DNA from: Trileptium ribeirensis
Lineage: Eukaryota; Nematoda; Enoplea; Enoplida; Thoracostomopsidae
Length of the DNA stretch: 64,000 nt
Direction: 5' to 3'
NCBI GenBank assembly: GCA_030248225.1
Contig: JASANE010003531.1
Location: forward strand, 52,143 to 116,142
Part shown: positions 46,085 through 56,920 of the stretch, piece by piece
Numbering within the stretch: position 1 is the first letter of the stretch
How the letters are laid out: each line of letters starts with the position of its first letter
Notes under the pieces: model-generated
Told to the model about the DNA's origin: nothing
Seen by the model: the letters and a program-made list of their open reading frames with translations, nothing else
Databases searched by the model: none
Position numbers and translations under genes: made by a program

Positions 46085-47758
46085 TTATACTTGCTGCAGT
46101 ACATATTTCAATTATTGCATTCTGATTGTTTTTTTAATATTTATTGTCATTGCAAGGACTATGAAATTTGGGGGCGTCTGCTTGTGGGTTGTATGGTGTG
46201 ACAGGCATAACTTCACTTCTGATTGGTATATCAGGTCGCGTGATAGCTCATTGGAAACCTGGAAATCTCTATTTGCGCCATTTAATTGAGACGGCAGAAA
46301 CTGATTCCCACTGTTGTCTCCTCAAAATGTGATCAGGTTAAGGTCTCTATGGCTCCCACCAAAACACGCTATAACTCATATCTCTATTACCATGGGTGTG
46401 ATCTGGCAGTAGTTGAGCTTATTTTGTTCAGAAGGTTTAGCTCTGTAAGCGTTGCATAGAGCTGTCGAGATTACCTACGCTCCAAGATTAGATCAAAATA
46501 TATTTTTAAATGGGCCTTTGGACCCCCGAAAACACCAAATTACTTATATTACCTCAACCGCTGCATCGATGGCAATTGACCTGACCTGTCAGGCAGATTT
46601 GCACCAAGAAGGATTTTTAAATGGGTCTTTAGGATTCCAAAGACACTAAATAGGTCATATCTCTTGGAATGGCTAGAGCGATTTTAAACTCAAAATTTAT
46701 TTTTTGGTGATGAGACAAGTCTCTAGTTGTTACATAAAATTATAATTAACATTTCATATGCGATATCGTATATATCAGGGAGCAACCGGAATTCCGGTTC
46801 CGGCGAAAATCGTGTTCTGGTTGCGGTTCCGGCAAAGCGCAAAAACCATACCGAATCTGGAATTCCGGTTTAAAATTTTTGTTTGAAATTTTCCACATAT
46901 TTTCTTCATCTGTGGACCAAACATATGTAATATATGAATACAATAATAAAGTTCCAATACAACCAAGCCAACGAAAAGATTAACTTAGCAATTTGCCATG
47001 TGAAGCCTAAGTGGGGCGCATAATTTCAGTAGGAATTTATCATCCTAACCTGCAGCAATTTATTAACAAAACAAAGCCAGGTCGATGTTTGTAGCAACTA
47101 TTTTGCACATTCAGAAGTCTGCGGGGTATGTTCGAAATAAACCGGTCAAACTCGGCAACAGAGTATGGATTACGTAGAAGTATTCAGCGTAAGCTTGGCT
47201 AACCAAAATTGCGTCAAGCACCAGCCACTGCGCTTGTAAGCTTTGTACATCAGTCTACATTGAAGTAAAGCAACGTTATGTGCAACGCAGCCAGAAACTG
47301 CGTGCTTGGCAATGAACTGTATTTATTGAAACTGTGCGAGCAGTATCACATTTTGTCTCATGTACAGCATTCTGATTAGGAAATAATAGGAAGTTATTTT
47401 CAACTGACGGGCGTTGGTTGCCCAACGATAAACAATGTCTCTGACCAGTGGTCTGAAAATTACCTTCTATTATATTCTCTTCGAACCATATAAACCAATA
47501 ATCTCAAGTTTCTTACAGAAAGCACGTAACAAACGTATGTGTAGTAAAGGGATGCAACTAGAGACAGAGTGGAAGTGTTTATTCTACGCTCCCTGCGTTG
47601 TAAGCACATTCAGTTTGACGCAGTATACGCGAGTGTGCATAGTAGAAGGCATTTTTGCTCTGGGTGTCCAAAAACCGACATATTGATCGATAAATAAATA
47701 TTACTAGCTTCCTCAGTCTCTTCAAAGTTTCAGAAAGGCAATAATGTCATCGTAATAC

Positions 47759-49437
47759 CACTTTATCCGCCGATAAAGTAATAGTATCACCAATTTTATC
47801 CTCCGATCTCAATTTTAAAGGATACTATGATTCAGATTCATCAAATGAACCACCGTCCATTCGTAAAGTAGAAAGGGCTATTAAAGATCTGGGATGTGGT
47901 AGAGCAGCAGGAGAAGATGGTACACAGCCGGAAGCATTCAAATATCTAACTCCAAGTGCCATAAAAACTTTGACACAGTTTTACAGCCGTATTTGGAAAC
48001 AAGAAAAAATTCCCGATAGCTAGAACCGCAATTGTTCTTCCATTCTACAAAAAAGGCAATCGATCGTGCTGTGCCAACTATAGAGGAATATCTCTGCTCA
48101 ACATTGGCTTTAAACTACTGGAAGCAATAATTGCTAATCGCTTCATTCGTCATCGAGAAAAATTTGCGCGCGAAGAGCAATGTGGTTTTCGCGCCGGCCG
48201 CTCAACCGTGGAACAAATTTTTGTTTTGCGTACATTGCTCCAAACACGACATGAGTATCAAAGACCTACTGCTGTTGCCTTTGTCGATTTTAAAGCGGCA
48301 TTTGACTCTGTTCATCGTCCATCCCTGTACTATATTATTGCAGCAGACGGGGTGCCAATGAAGCTAGTATCACTCATAAAAATGATCTACGAACCTACAC
48401 TCTGCGCCGTCCGGATGGAAAATCAACGTTCGGATACCTTTGGAGTAACAACAGGGGTTCGTCAAAGTTCAATTCTGTCACCAACACTTTTCAACTTTAC
48501 AGTAGACTGGGTGATGGAAACGTTGGTAACCCACACTGATGGTTTACTATGCAACGCCTCGGGTTTACGATGCACCGATGCTGCGTATGCCGACGACATT
48601 GCAATATTCGCAGAATGGATTGATCAGCTGCGCGATATGTTGTTTAGAATCTCAGAATCTGCATCAAGAGTCGGTCTTGTCATCAATAGTGCCAAAACCA
48701 AGATTATGCTGAGCCACTGCTCCAACAATGGTAATATCACTCTGAATGGCCAGACTTTAAAAGAGGTTCCTTCATTCTGTTATCTTGGCAGTGTCATATC
48801 ACCAACTGATAGTTGCGAAGAAGAAATCAACAATCGCATAACCAAAGCCAGATCAACCTCTAGTCAGTTGTGGCGTTTATGGAAATCTAAAGTTGTTACA
48901 TTACACACCAAACTCCTTATTTACAACGTTGCAATCCGACCAATTCTCTTTTATGCATGTGGCGCATGGAACGTCCGCAACTACGAAGTGCGCCAACTCG
49001 ACGTATTCGAAAACTTTTCTCGTCGTCGTATTCTTGGCATCACCAAGTTTAACCATGTAACCAATACAGCCATCCAACAACACTGCAATCATAAGCTGCT
49101 AGCCCACGAATACATTGCCAAGTCGAGATCGTCCTTGCTTGGCCACATTCTACGAATGGCAAATCAAAGATGGCCCAATGCGCTGATACTCGCTGATGTT
49201 CCCTCAGACTGGAAGCGTCCACGAGGTCGAGCCATCGAATCTTGGAAAAGGCAAGCAACCAAAGACTTTGAACGATACTTCCGACACATCCCCATAAGAG
49301 ACTGGAATACCAATCCATTCAAAGCGATGATGACAACAGCAATGGACCGGAAACAATGGCGGCAATTGTGTGATATGGTTGCGACCTCAGCCAATTGACA
49401 TCAAGTCAACAGTGCTGGGGCCAGGTGATACAAGGTG
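47759..49437 (+). mobile_element. RTE-like LINE, 5' truncated, recent
   Basis: Inserted in hAT copy 3 with a 5-bp target duplication AATAC (47,754-47,758 and 49,438-49,442). The interrupted hAT sequence reads on perfectly when the LINE is removed. It starts upstream of the RT motifs and has a very short 3' tail after the stop codon, as seen in RTE-type elements. The coding region is almost undamaged, so it is probably the youngest element in the window. Confidence 0.88.
48022..49398 (+). CDS. RTE-like reverse transcriptase, near-intact C-terminal part
   Basis: The frame is open from about 48,022 to TGA 49,396-49,398 (about 458 codons). It holds the RT motifs in order: TAIVLPFYKKGNRS, NYRGISLLNIGFKLLEAII, EQCGFRAGRST, the catalytic AVAFVDFKAAFDSVHR, GVRQSSILSPTLFNF (usually GVRQGCILSP), AYADDIAIFAE, INSAKTKIM and FCYLGS. 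The C-terminal domain has RPILFYACGAW and GHILRMANQRWP. Upstream, a frame change near 48,020 separates a readable continuation (47,880-48,020, AAGEDGTQPEAFKYL). Only this lesion and the 5' truncation inactivate it. Motif style fits the RTE/RTE-X group. There is no endonuclease. Confidence 0.9.
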   Translation, partial: RTAIVLPFYKKGNRSCCANYRGISLLNIGFKLLEAIIANRFIRHREKFAREEQCGFRAGRSTVEQIFVLRTLLQTRHEYQRPTAVAFVDFKAAFDSVHRPSLYYIIAADGVPMKLVSLIKMIYEPTLCAVRMENQRSDTFGVTTGVRQSSILSPTLFNFTVDWVMETLVTHTDGLLCNASGLRCTDAAYADDIAIFAEWIDQLRDMLFRISESASRVGLVINSAKTKIMLSHCSNNGNITLNGQTLKEVPSFCYLGSVISPTDSCEEEINNRITKARSTSSQLWRLWKSKVVTLHTKLLIYNVAIRPILFYACGAWNVRNYEVRQLDVFENFSRRRILGITKFNHVTNTAIQQHCNHKLLAHEYIAKSRSSLLGHILRMANQRWPNALILADVPSDWKRPRGRAIESWKRQATKDFERYFRHIPIRDWNTNPFKAMMTTAMDRKQWRQLCDMVATSAN

Positions 49438-49613
49438 AATACATTAAGTTTAACGTAAAAGCTATTTTTAATACATTTTAAATCCACTGTACCTTCATTT
49501 GTTTTTTTCATCTGTTTTACTATATAAGTTTCGAAGACCAGGTTCCGGATCCGGTTTAAATGGTCGGTTCCGGTTCCGGTAAATTTCGGTTCTGTTTATT
49601 CTCTGATATATAT

Positions 49614-50775
49614 CGGGAAGTAACCGGAATTACGGTTCAGCGAAAATCGTGTTCCGGTTGAGCTTCCGGCAAAAGGCAAAAAACATACTGGAACCAGAAT
49701 TCCGGTTTCAAAATTTTGTTTAAAATTGTCCACATTTTTTGCGTCATCTGTGGTCTAATCATACGATATATACACGCAATGATCAATTTGCAGCACAACG
49801 GAACAAAAGAAATTATTAACTCAGCAAATTACCCTGTGAAACGCAAGTAGGAGACAATTTCTGTAAGAATTATCTTCATCCGGCAAGAGTTCGTTAACAA
49901 ATCAGAGCTAGATCGATGCTTGTAGCAGCTTACCCATTCAGAAATCTGGTGTATATGTTAGAATTGAACCTGTTCAACTTGATATACACATAAGAGATAC
50001 GGTACTTGTACTTAGCTTTAAGCTTGGATAATATAAATTGCGAAAAGCACCAGCCAGTACGTTTGTAAACTATGTAACCAGTCTACATTGCAGTATATAA
50101 AGTAACATTAACATATCTACAAACCAGCCAGAAAATGCGTTCTTGGGATCGAACTGTATTCATTGAGGACTGTATGCTTAAGTATGCGAACTGTGAGAGA
50201 CGCATCACAGCTTGTCTCATTTATAACATTCTGATCAGAAAATCATCATCTAAACTGATGGACACTGGTTGCCCAACCCTAGCCTGAACAGTGTCTCTGG
50301 CCAACGATCACAAAATTGTAGTATACCTTTTCACTTTGTTTTAAAACCATATATATACAATCCAAAGCTTCAAGTTTCCTACTAAATAACATGTAACGAA
50401 TGTATGTCTAGTAAAGGGAGACAATTGAAGGCAGAGCAAATTTATCTAATCTACGCTCCATGTGTTTCAAGAACATTTAGTTTGACTCAGTTTACACGAG
50501 TCTGTACATTGGAACGCATTTTTTTCGCTGGGAGTCCAAAAAATCGAATCTTGATCGATAAATAAAAATTCTAATTTCTTCAGCCTCTTCAAAGTTCCAT
50601 CAAGGCAATGATGTCATCGCAACATATTAAGTTTAATGTAAAATATATTTTAGCACATTTTAAATCAACAGTGCCTTTATTTCGTTCATCTGTTTTACTA
50701 TGTATAGTTTCGAAGACCAGGTTCCGGATCCGGCTTAAATGGACATGTTCGGTTGCTGATTCCGGTTATGCCCTG
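49614..50775 (+). mobile_element. hAT-like non-autonomous element, copy 4
   Basis: It starts CGGGAAGTAACCGGAATTAC and ends GATTCCGGTTATGCCCTG. ATATATAT lies on both sides (49,606-49,613 and 50,776-50,783). The left flank is also the right flank of copy 3, so the two insertions abut. It is more diverged from copies 1-3 than they are from one another. Confidence 0.87.
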
Positions 50776-51266
50776 ATATATATACATATATGTATATATA
50801 TAGAAAACTCACTGTACGAGTTGGCATTTTCTGACTGCTATCTTAATTATGCAATAATTACAAATATTTATCTTAAGTTAAAATTAAAACATTTGTTACG
50901 CTGCATTTTAAGTTTTTGCAAGTTTAAATAAAGAAATTTTAGCTTTTTATATTACCAAGATGGTGCACTCTAGACTAGAAATTAGATTTTAAAGTTGAAT
51001 TAGTTTTTTTAATGTACACAATCACTAATATTCTCAACTAAGTATTCAGATGTACCCATTTTTTTATTTCATATATACTATGCACTGCATCATAGCTGCA
51101 GTGAAACTTGAAATTTGTTTATATTTATTTCACGAAAACAAAAAGCTGGTAATATCCGAACGGAATCTAGCTCTAAGTACCGGTTAAGTGGGCTAGCTAA
51201 AATGTATATATTTTTACTCTGGCATCCTGTCGAATCTGCCTTACATTGAATATTATTGAAATTTAG

Positions 51267-51419
51267 GCTCTGATTTTATCCTGAAAGAAGTTACAAAATC
51301 TGGTTTACGCGGCAGAGGTGGTGCGGGATTTCCATCTGGCTTGAAATGGAGCTTTATGAACAAACCATTTGATGGGCGGCCTCGGTATTTAGTTGTTAAT
51401 GCTGACGAAGGAGAACCGG
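51267..51419 (+). CDS. NDUFV1: NDUFV1 exon 3
   Basis: The acceptor GAAATTTAG ends at 51,266. The exon codes [22 protein letters not shown] followed by [10 protein letters not shown] and [23 protein letters not shown] with the following GLKW is the glycine-rich NADH/FMN-site loop of the 51-kDa subunit. NADEGEPG begins the FMN-contacting segment that continues into exon 4. Length is 153 nt, phase 1 at both ends, donor GTTTGT at 51,420. All residues expected to be invariant here are present. Confidence 0.97.
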
Positions 51420-51514
51420 GTTTGTATTTTTGTTTGTTTATGAACTTTTATTATGTATACCGTTTTGTTCTATGTTAATTGGAAACTGCAGGGACGTAAA
51501 ATATTTATGAAACG

Positions 51515-51835
51515 GGGCGAGTGGAGCTTTCTCTGAGGAACTAGGGGGAAATAGTGAATACTTCCTTTTTGTGTGTTGCTGTCATTCATAACTCATTTTC
51601 GGATGGTCGGATATCGACAAACTTTTTTGTTCGATAGCAAAAGTGATGACGATGTGCCCTTTAGTTTAATGCGAATAGCTCCGACCCCGTCTTTCGGGTC
51701 AAAATGGCGAAAACATGTTTTTAAGGGTTTTTGCCAAATCTGGCCGTACGAGTACCAATCTTTCGCAGCCCATATCTCGTGACACAAACTTCGCATCTAA
51801 AATGCAGCCATGAAAGAAAGAGGGATGAAATACAG
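51515..51835 (+). repeat. Interspersed repeat family Y, copy 2
   Basis: It lies just inside NDUFV1 intron 3 and aligns with 52,925-53,235 and with the reverse complement of 2,190-2,465. Common blocks are CATTTTCGG.TGG, TTTTTGTTCGATAG, GTGATGACGA.GTG, CGACCCC and TTTTTGCCAAATCTGG. Confidence 0.75.
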
Positions 51836-52189
51836 CATAGTTCATCAATTTCTACAATTTTGTTGACTACTACTTTTTGTGGAACCACTCCTGGACCGTT
51901 GTTGGTCCGAATATGATTCATCGACCATTTGCCAGAAATAACGATTTTTCAGATTGTGCCGTGTTATTATTTGTTTTACCTTTCAATGAGTGCCTATTTA
52001 GGTTGTCACCCACTCTGGATACGGTGGCTTTGCTATATAAAGTGAAACTTTACTATATTAAACCTTCTCATGTGGTTTCAACGGTTTTATGGTCGATGAA
52101 CTTTATTTCCAAAATGTAGCGCGTTGGGATATCGCATTATTTATTACTTGCAAGGCATCTATCTGTATTTCTGAAAGCTTAATAGAACG

Positions 52190-53590
52190 ATATGGTTATC
52201 TTGAACCCAGCATGCATATTTGATATGTTTTCAATGGGTTTAAGTTCAATGTATTGAAACCGATTTCCACGATATAGTATGTGTACAGTTATTTGGTTAC
52301 GTATTGCTTACAGGTCATTAAGAATTGTCTATATACGTTTTCCAGTAGGCTGAATACGATGGTTTATTATCTAGACGCCAGCGCGAATATCTTATGAGTT
52401 TTCAAACGTTTTCATTATGTTTACGGTCAATGAATTCGGTTTTCTGAAGAAAATAGTATGTCGTCAGTAATGTGGTACATCACATCAAAAACAGTTTATA
52501 TAGATGTTTTTGGTATGCTGAATACAATGACGTGGTTATCTGGAGTCCAGCATGCATATTTCATGGGTTTAGGTTAAATGAACCTGATTTCCAGATCGTA
52601 GTCTGTCTTTAGTTGTTTGGTTACGTAGTGCGTACAGGTCATCAAAAATTGTCTATATAGGTTTTCCGGTAGGTTAATACAATTGTTTAGTGATGTAGAG
52701 ACCAGCAGAAATACTTGATGCGTTGTCAGATGTTTTCTATGGGTTTAGGATGGGCAAAGATTTAAGGTTTTTAAAGGATTCAGGCTTGAAGAGGTTTTAG
52801 AGTGGTATATACATCAAACGCAGCGTGTTATAGGTGACTGAACAAACTGACAACTCCAAAGTGAAAGCATGCTCGCTCCATTTCACCATCACTTGCGAAA
52901 TACTAGCATTGAAATCATTACTGAAACGGAACGAGCGGCATTTCTTATGGGGCCGCTAGGGAGAAAATCGTGAAAATAGCTTTCTGTCTGTCGCTGTCCT
53001 TCATAATTCATTTTCGGGTGGACGGATTTCGATAGAATTTTTGTTCGATAGTGAAAGTGATGACGACGTGGTCTTTATTTCAGCGTGAACTGAACAGCTT
53101 CGACCCCATGTTCCGAATCAAAATGGAAAAAAAATATTTTTAAAGGTTCTTTGCCAAATCTGGTTATACGGGTACCAGTGTTTCGCACCTCAGATGTCGC
53201 AATACAGGCTTCGCATCGAAAAATGGAGACCGCCATCCAGCGTACATATATCATGCTTTTCATGGGTTTTCGATAGGTTTAGGGTCAATGAACCCTATTT
53301 CCATGATATCTAAAGCGCAGTACGAGTATCTCATACCTTTTTAGTTGTCTTCAATAGGTTTGTGGTCACTGAACCCGATTGCTGATGAAATATAGTCTGT
53401 CTTCAGTTGTTTACTTACGTATTGCGTACAGGGCATTACGAATTGTGTATATATGTTTTTGGTATGCTGAATACGAGGTTATCTCTTGACCAGCACGAAT
53501 ACTTTGTGCTTTTTCAGTTGTTTTCGATGGGTTTAGGGTCGATGAAGCTTCAGTGTTGTATTAGGTTCAACACCACAGGGGTTTTAGTGT
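52190..53590 (+). repeat. Degenerate tandem array (~150-180 bp units) with an insertion
   Basis: Units carry TTTGGTTACGTATTGCTTACAG, GTCTATATA.GTTTTCC.GTAGG, GAATAC and TTT.AATGGGTTTA in a fixed order. These recur near 52,290-52,440, 52,440-52,600, 52,600-52,750 and 53,300-53,560. Between about 52,790 and 53,235 the array is broken by unrelated sequence that includes the third copy of repeat family Y. It lies in NDUFV1 intron 3. Confidence 0.6.
52925..53235 (+). repeat. Interspersed repeat family Y, copy 3
   Basis: It aligns with 51,515-51,835 in the same orientation (TCATTTTCGGGTGGACGGAT, ATTTTTGTTCGATAGTGAAA, TTTGCCAAATCTGG). It is embedded in the tandem array. Confidence 0.75.
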
Positions 53591-53779
53591 AGTGTCTACA
53601 TCAAACACAAAGCTTGTTCAAGTGATTACAAAATGCCCTTGATGAAACCACGCTCGCTAGATTACACCGTCGCTTTAAATATATTAGTGTAAGAGTGAGT
53701 CAACTTCATGAGCTAGAATGCACGAAGAAGTGACAAATATTTTTTCAATATAAGTGTTCAATTTTTTGTTATTTCTAGC

Positions 53780-55280
53780 TGTGTATTTCAATGAAATTGT
53801 GTACGATAAAAATAAATTAGAAGTAAGCTAGTAAATGTAATAAATTACAAAAAGTGAGCGAAGCTAGCTAAAAAATTAGCTAATTAATAGGTAACATCAA
53901 CTAATTACCTAATTCACTTATTATCACACATGATAAAGTCACGTAGCTGCGAAAGTCACATATTCATGATCGACATCGAAAACCCGAGTGTAAAAAAACT
54001 AGCAATGTTAAAGCGATTTTAAAATTTGCATAAACTTAACTAATTAGCTAATTAATTATATAATTAGCAAATACAGCCAAGTTTTAGAGCTTCCAAATGT
54101 CATATTCGTGATCAGCGACATAGAAAACCCACGTATGCTATTTTTTCATTTCTGAGTATTTTGAAATTTTTTAAAAAATATCTAATATTATCTATTATGA
54201 AAATAAACATCAGTGAATTTCGTACACTGTTGGGCAAAAATTTATTTTTGTAAGCAAAACTGTATTTTTATTTAGCTTCAGTAAATTTTTCCAAAACTAA
54301 ATTTAGTTCTCAGGGTTGCTGTGTAATTTCACAGCGAGCATGTTTTTATTTGTATGTACGCTGATAAATTTTACCATGTCCGTCCGTCTTAGCTAGTTTT
54401 TTCTAAATATCGCAAGAACGAATGAAGATATTCTCATGCGGTCTCTTGCACAAGTCTGTCCCCTCACCTCATATATGCAACCTATGTATGCAACCCACCC
54501 GTTGGGCATGCAGGGTCTTCTTTAAAGAAGGTACCCCTCAATTTTTGCGACCGAGTGAAAATAATTTTTTAGTTGTAAATTCAGGCTTCGTATCAAAAAA
54601 TGTTGTGTATCTTTTATATTCACCTTTATAAGATCAACAGCTTTCTTGACAACATTTTTAGACTCGATGATAAGGACATAGGATAACACGCAGGGTCCCA
54701 GAATGATCCATTTTAATACTTGATATATCATATTTCTTTAAATAATTGTAAATTTGCATTATTTGGTCGGTCGCTATAGAGGTTTTCAACAGCGATTAAC
54801 AATAATTGATGTCAAATCCACTATATAAAAAGGTAACTACATGGAAAATTAACTACTTAATTAATAATATCAACTAATTAGGAAACATGATAAAATTATA
54901 GAGCTTTAAAAGTCACATATTCATGATCAGCGACATTAATTAATCAGCATATACGGCCAAGTTTTAATGCTGCAGAAATGGCATATTCCTGATCTGTGGC
55001 ATCGAAAACCGCGTGTGCGATTTATTTTTTCCATTTCTGAACACTCTGAATTTTTCAAAAAAAATTAATTAGTAGTTAGCTAGTTAACCAATTAGCATGT
55101 TTTCAACATCATCGAATAGTAATAAACACCAGATTCGTAATCAGCGCTGCTAGATGTAGTATACGACCCAAATAATAGCTTTGTACTAATTCTTCATTGA
55201 AAAATATAAAATATTTGTTTGAAAATGATAAAAAAGGCTAACACGCTTAACTATTCAGTTAATTACTAATTAACCAAAGC
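53780..55280. repeat. AT-rich repeats with CTAATTA tracts and a recurring ~60-bp block
   Basis: The block AGAGCT..NAAAGTCACATATTC followed by ATGATC(A)GCGACAT recurs near 53,935, 54,080, 54,890 and 54,960. Each copy is next to TTAACTAATTAGCTAATTA-type tracts. It lies in NDUFV1 intron 3. The frames here are too AT-rich and short to be genes. Confidence 0.55.
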
Positions 55281-55284
55281 AAAT

Positions 55285-56740
55285 TGTTTGACAAAAACTG
55301 TGTTCCACCTGACGAATATTAGGCATTTCAAACAAAACTTTTTTAGATCTGCCTAGTACATATTTAAACGTTGGACGGACGGAAGACGGTGCCGATTTTT
55401 CCCCTCTGTGACAACAATAGCTTCGCTCCCCTCAATTAGAACTTTTTATATCATTGCTTTCATTGTTACAACTGTTCATATTTTGAACAAAAATTCGCAG
55501 ATTTTGCTGTTTTAGGAATATTATATGGTTTATTCAAAGTACGGATTTGTGTATACATTGTATGTGTTTTTCAAGACTACATGACTACATTAATTTTTGT
55601 GTTTGCACTACTTACATAAGTAATATAAAACTTATTTTGCACTCAGTAGTGATCAATATGTAGGAAGGTTGCTATCATATGTGATTGATATGAGATTTGC
55701 GCATGTCCTTGGGAACAGTAGCTAAGCCATATAATTTACCATACTGTGCTGACACATTTTTGCGTCTTTGCCTAACTTATAGCGGAACCTATTCTTGGGT
55801 TACCGCTATCTGGGAATATATTTACAAAATCATTTTTCCAGTTTGTGGCTACACTACGTAGAATAGGATATATTTAGCAACGACGCAAGACATTGTAATA
55901 AAGTGCGAATTTTATGTAACAGTCTGTAATCAATCCCGCATTTGCCGTAAAAGAAGGTTTTTTCGAGGCGCAGAGCAGGGTTTTTTCAAAATTCATGCAT
56001 TGCTAAAATGTGTGTTGTTAATTAACCCGCTAATACCCTGTTTTAGTGTTACAGGGAGGGTCAAGTAATGAGTAGCGTTACATGATATAGTGAAGAAGAA
56101 ATTGAGTCTGGTATTGCTACCTGGCAGAACTAGAATGATGATACTTTCATGATCAATGCAGATGCACCACAATTATAAACATGGTCAGTTTACAAGAATC
56201 AGCACTTAAAAATTTTTGTTTTTGTAGCCTTTTAATTAAACAGTTCAGGTGTGCTAAATTTTGTGTTTTTGAAATTACACTGCGTTTTTTCACTAAGAAT
56301 ATAAAAAACGCTGGAGAGGTTGTACATTATTTGCTCATTTTAATACAAGTATCGCATTTCTCCAGAGACCTTTATATTGTTGGTATAATTCATCACCATC
56401 ATCCCTGTTTTGGCAAGGAATAGTATGACAGAACGAGAAACACCTACAATGTACCGTAGATGTTGGATAAGTCTGATATATGAACACTTTGATATGATTG
56501 TTACATTACAGTTGGTTTTGATGTGTGCCCTGAAATGGAATGCAAACTGATTTAAGCATATTCATGTGTTGAGTAGTTTACTGGTTTCTAAGGCTAAGTT
56601 GTGCTACCAATTTCTAATTTTATTGTAATTCTATATTCTGTTCGTTAGCACAAACTTCTATTATGATTACTAGTTACTGGTTTCTGTTTTATGCATGGTG
56701 AATTACTTTTGTTGTTGATTGGCTGTACCTTTAGTTTTAG
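55285..56740. other. NDUFV1: Remainder of NDUFV1 intron 3, no gene seen
   Basis: AT-rich DNA. The frame at 56,181-56,423 has no recognisable domain. The acceptor for exon 4 is TTTAGTTTTAG, ending at 56,740, preceded by a T-rich tract. Confidence 0.6.
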
Positions 56741-56920
56741 GCACGTGTAAAGACCGTGAAATTATGCGACATGATCCTCATAAATTGGTCGAAGGTTGCC
56801 TTGTTGCTGGTCGTGCGATGGGGGCTCGCGCAGCGTACATTTATATTCGTGGCGAGTTCAACAAGGAATGCATTAATTTACAAATTGCAACTAAAGAAGC
56901 ATACGAAGCAGGACTTATCG
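56741..56920 (+). CDS. NDUFV1: NDUFV1 exon 4
   Basis: The exon codes [20 protein letters not shown], then [16 protein letters not shown] and [15 protein letters not shown] completes the FMN-contacting segment, and [10 protein letters not shown] is the conserved strand after it. The part after RGEF ([12 protein letters not shown]) is more diverged than in insects or vertebrates but has the same length. It is 180 nt, phase 1 on both sides, donor GTAGGC at 56,921. After this exon 198 codons are complete. The remaining ~260 residues, including the cysteines for the N3 iron-sulfur cluster, must be coded beyond the window. Confidence 0.96.

Larger units (their letters stand above)
46776..49605 (+). 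mobile_element. hAT-like non-autonomous element, copy 3, split by a LINE
   Basis: It starts CAGGGAGCAACCGGAATTCC and ends TTTATTCTCTG. The flanks are GTATATAT (46,768) and ATATATAT (49,606), a 7/8 match. The body matches copy 2 up to AATAATGTCATCGTAATAC and resumes with AATACATTAAGTTTAACGT after the LINE. The un-split length would be about 1.15 kb, the same as copy 2. Confidence 0.88.
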
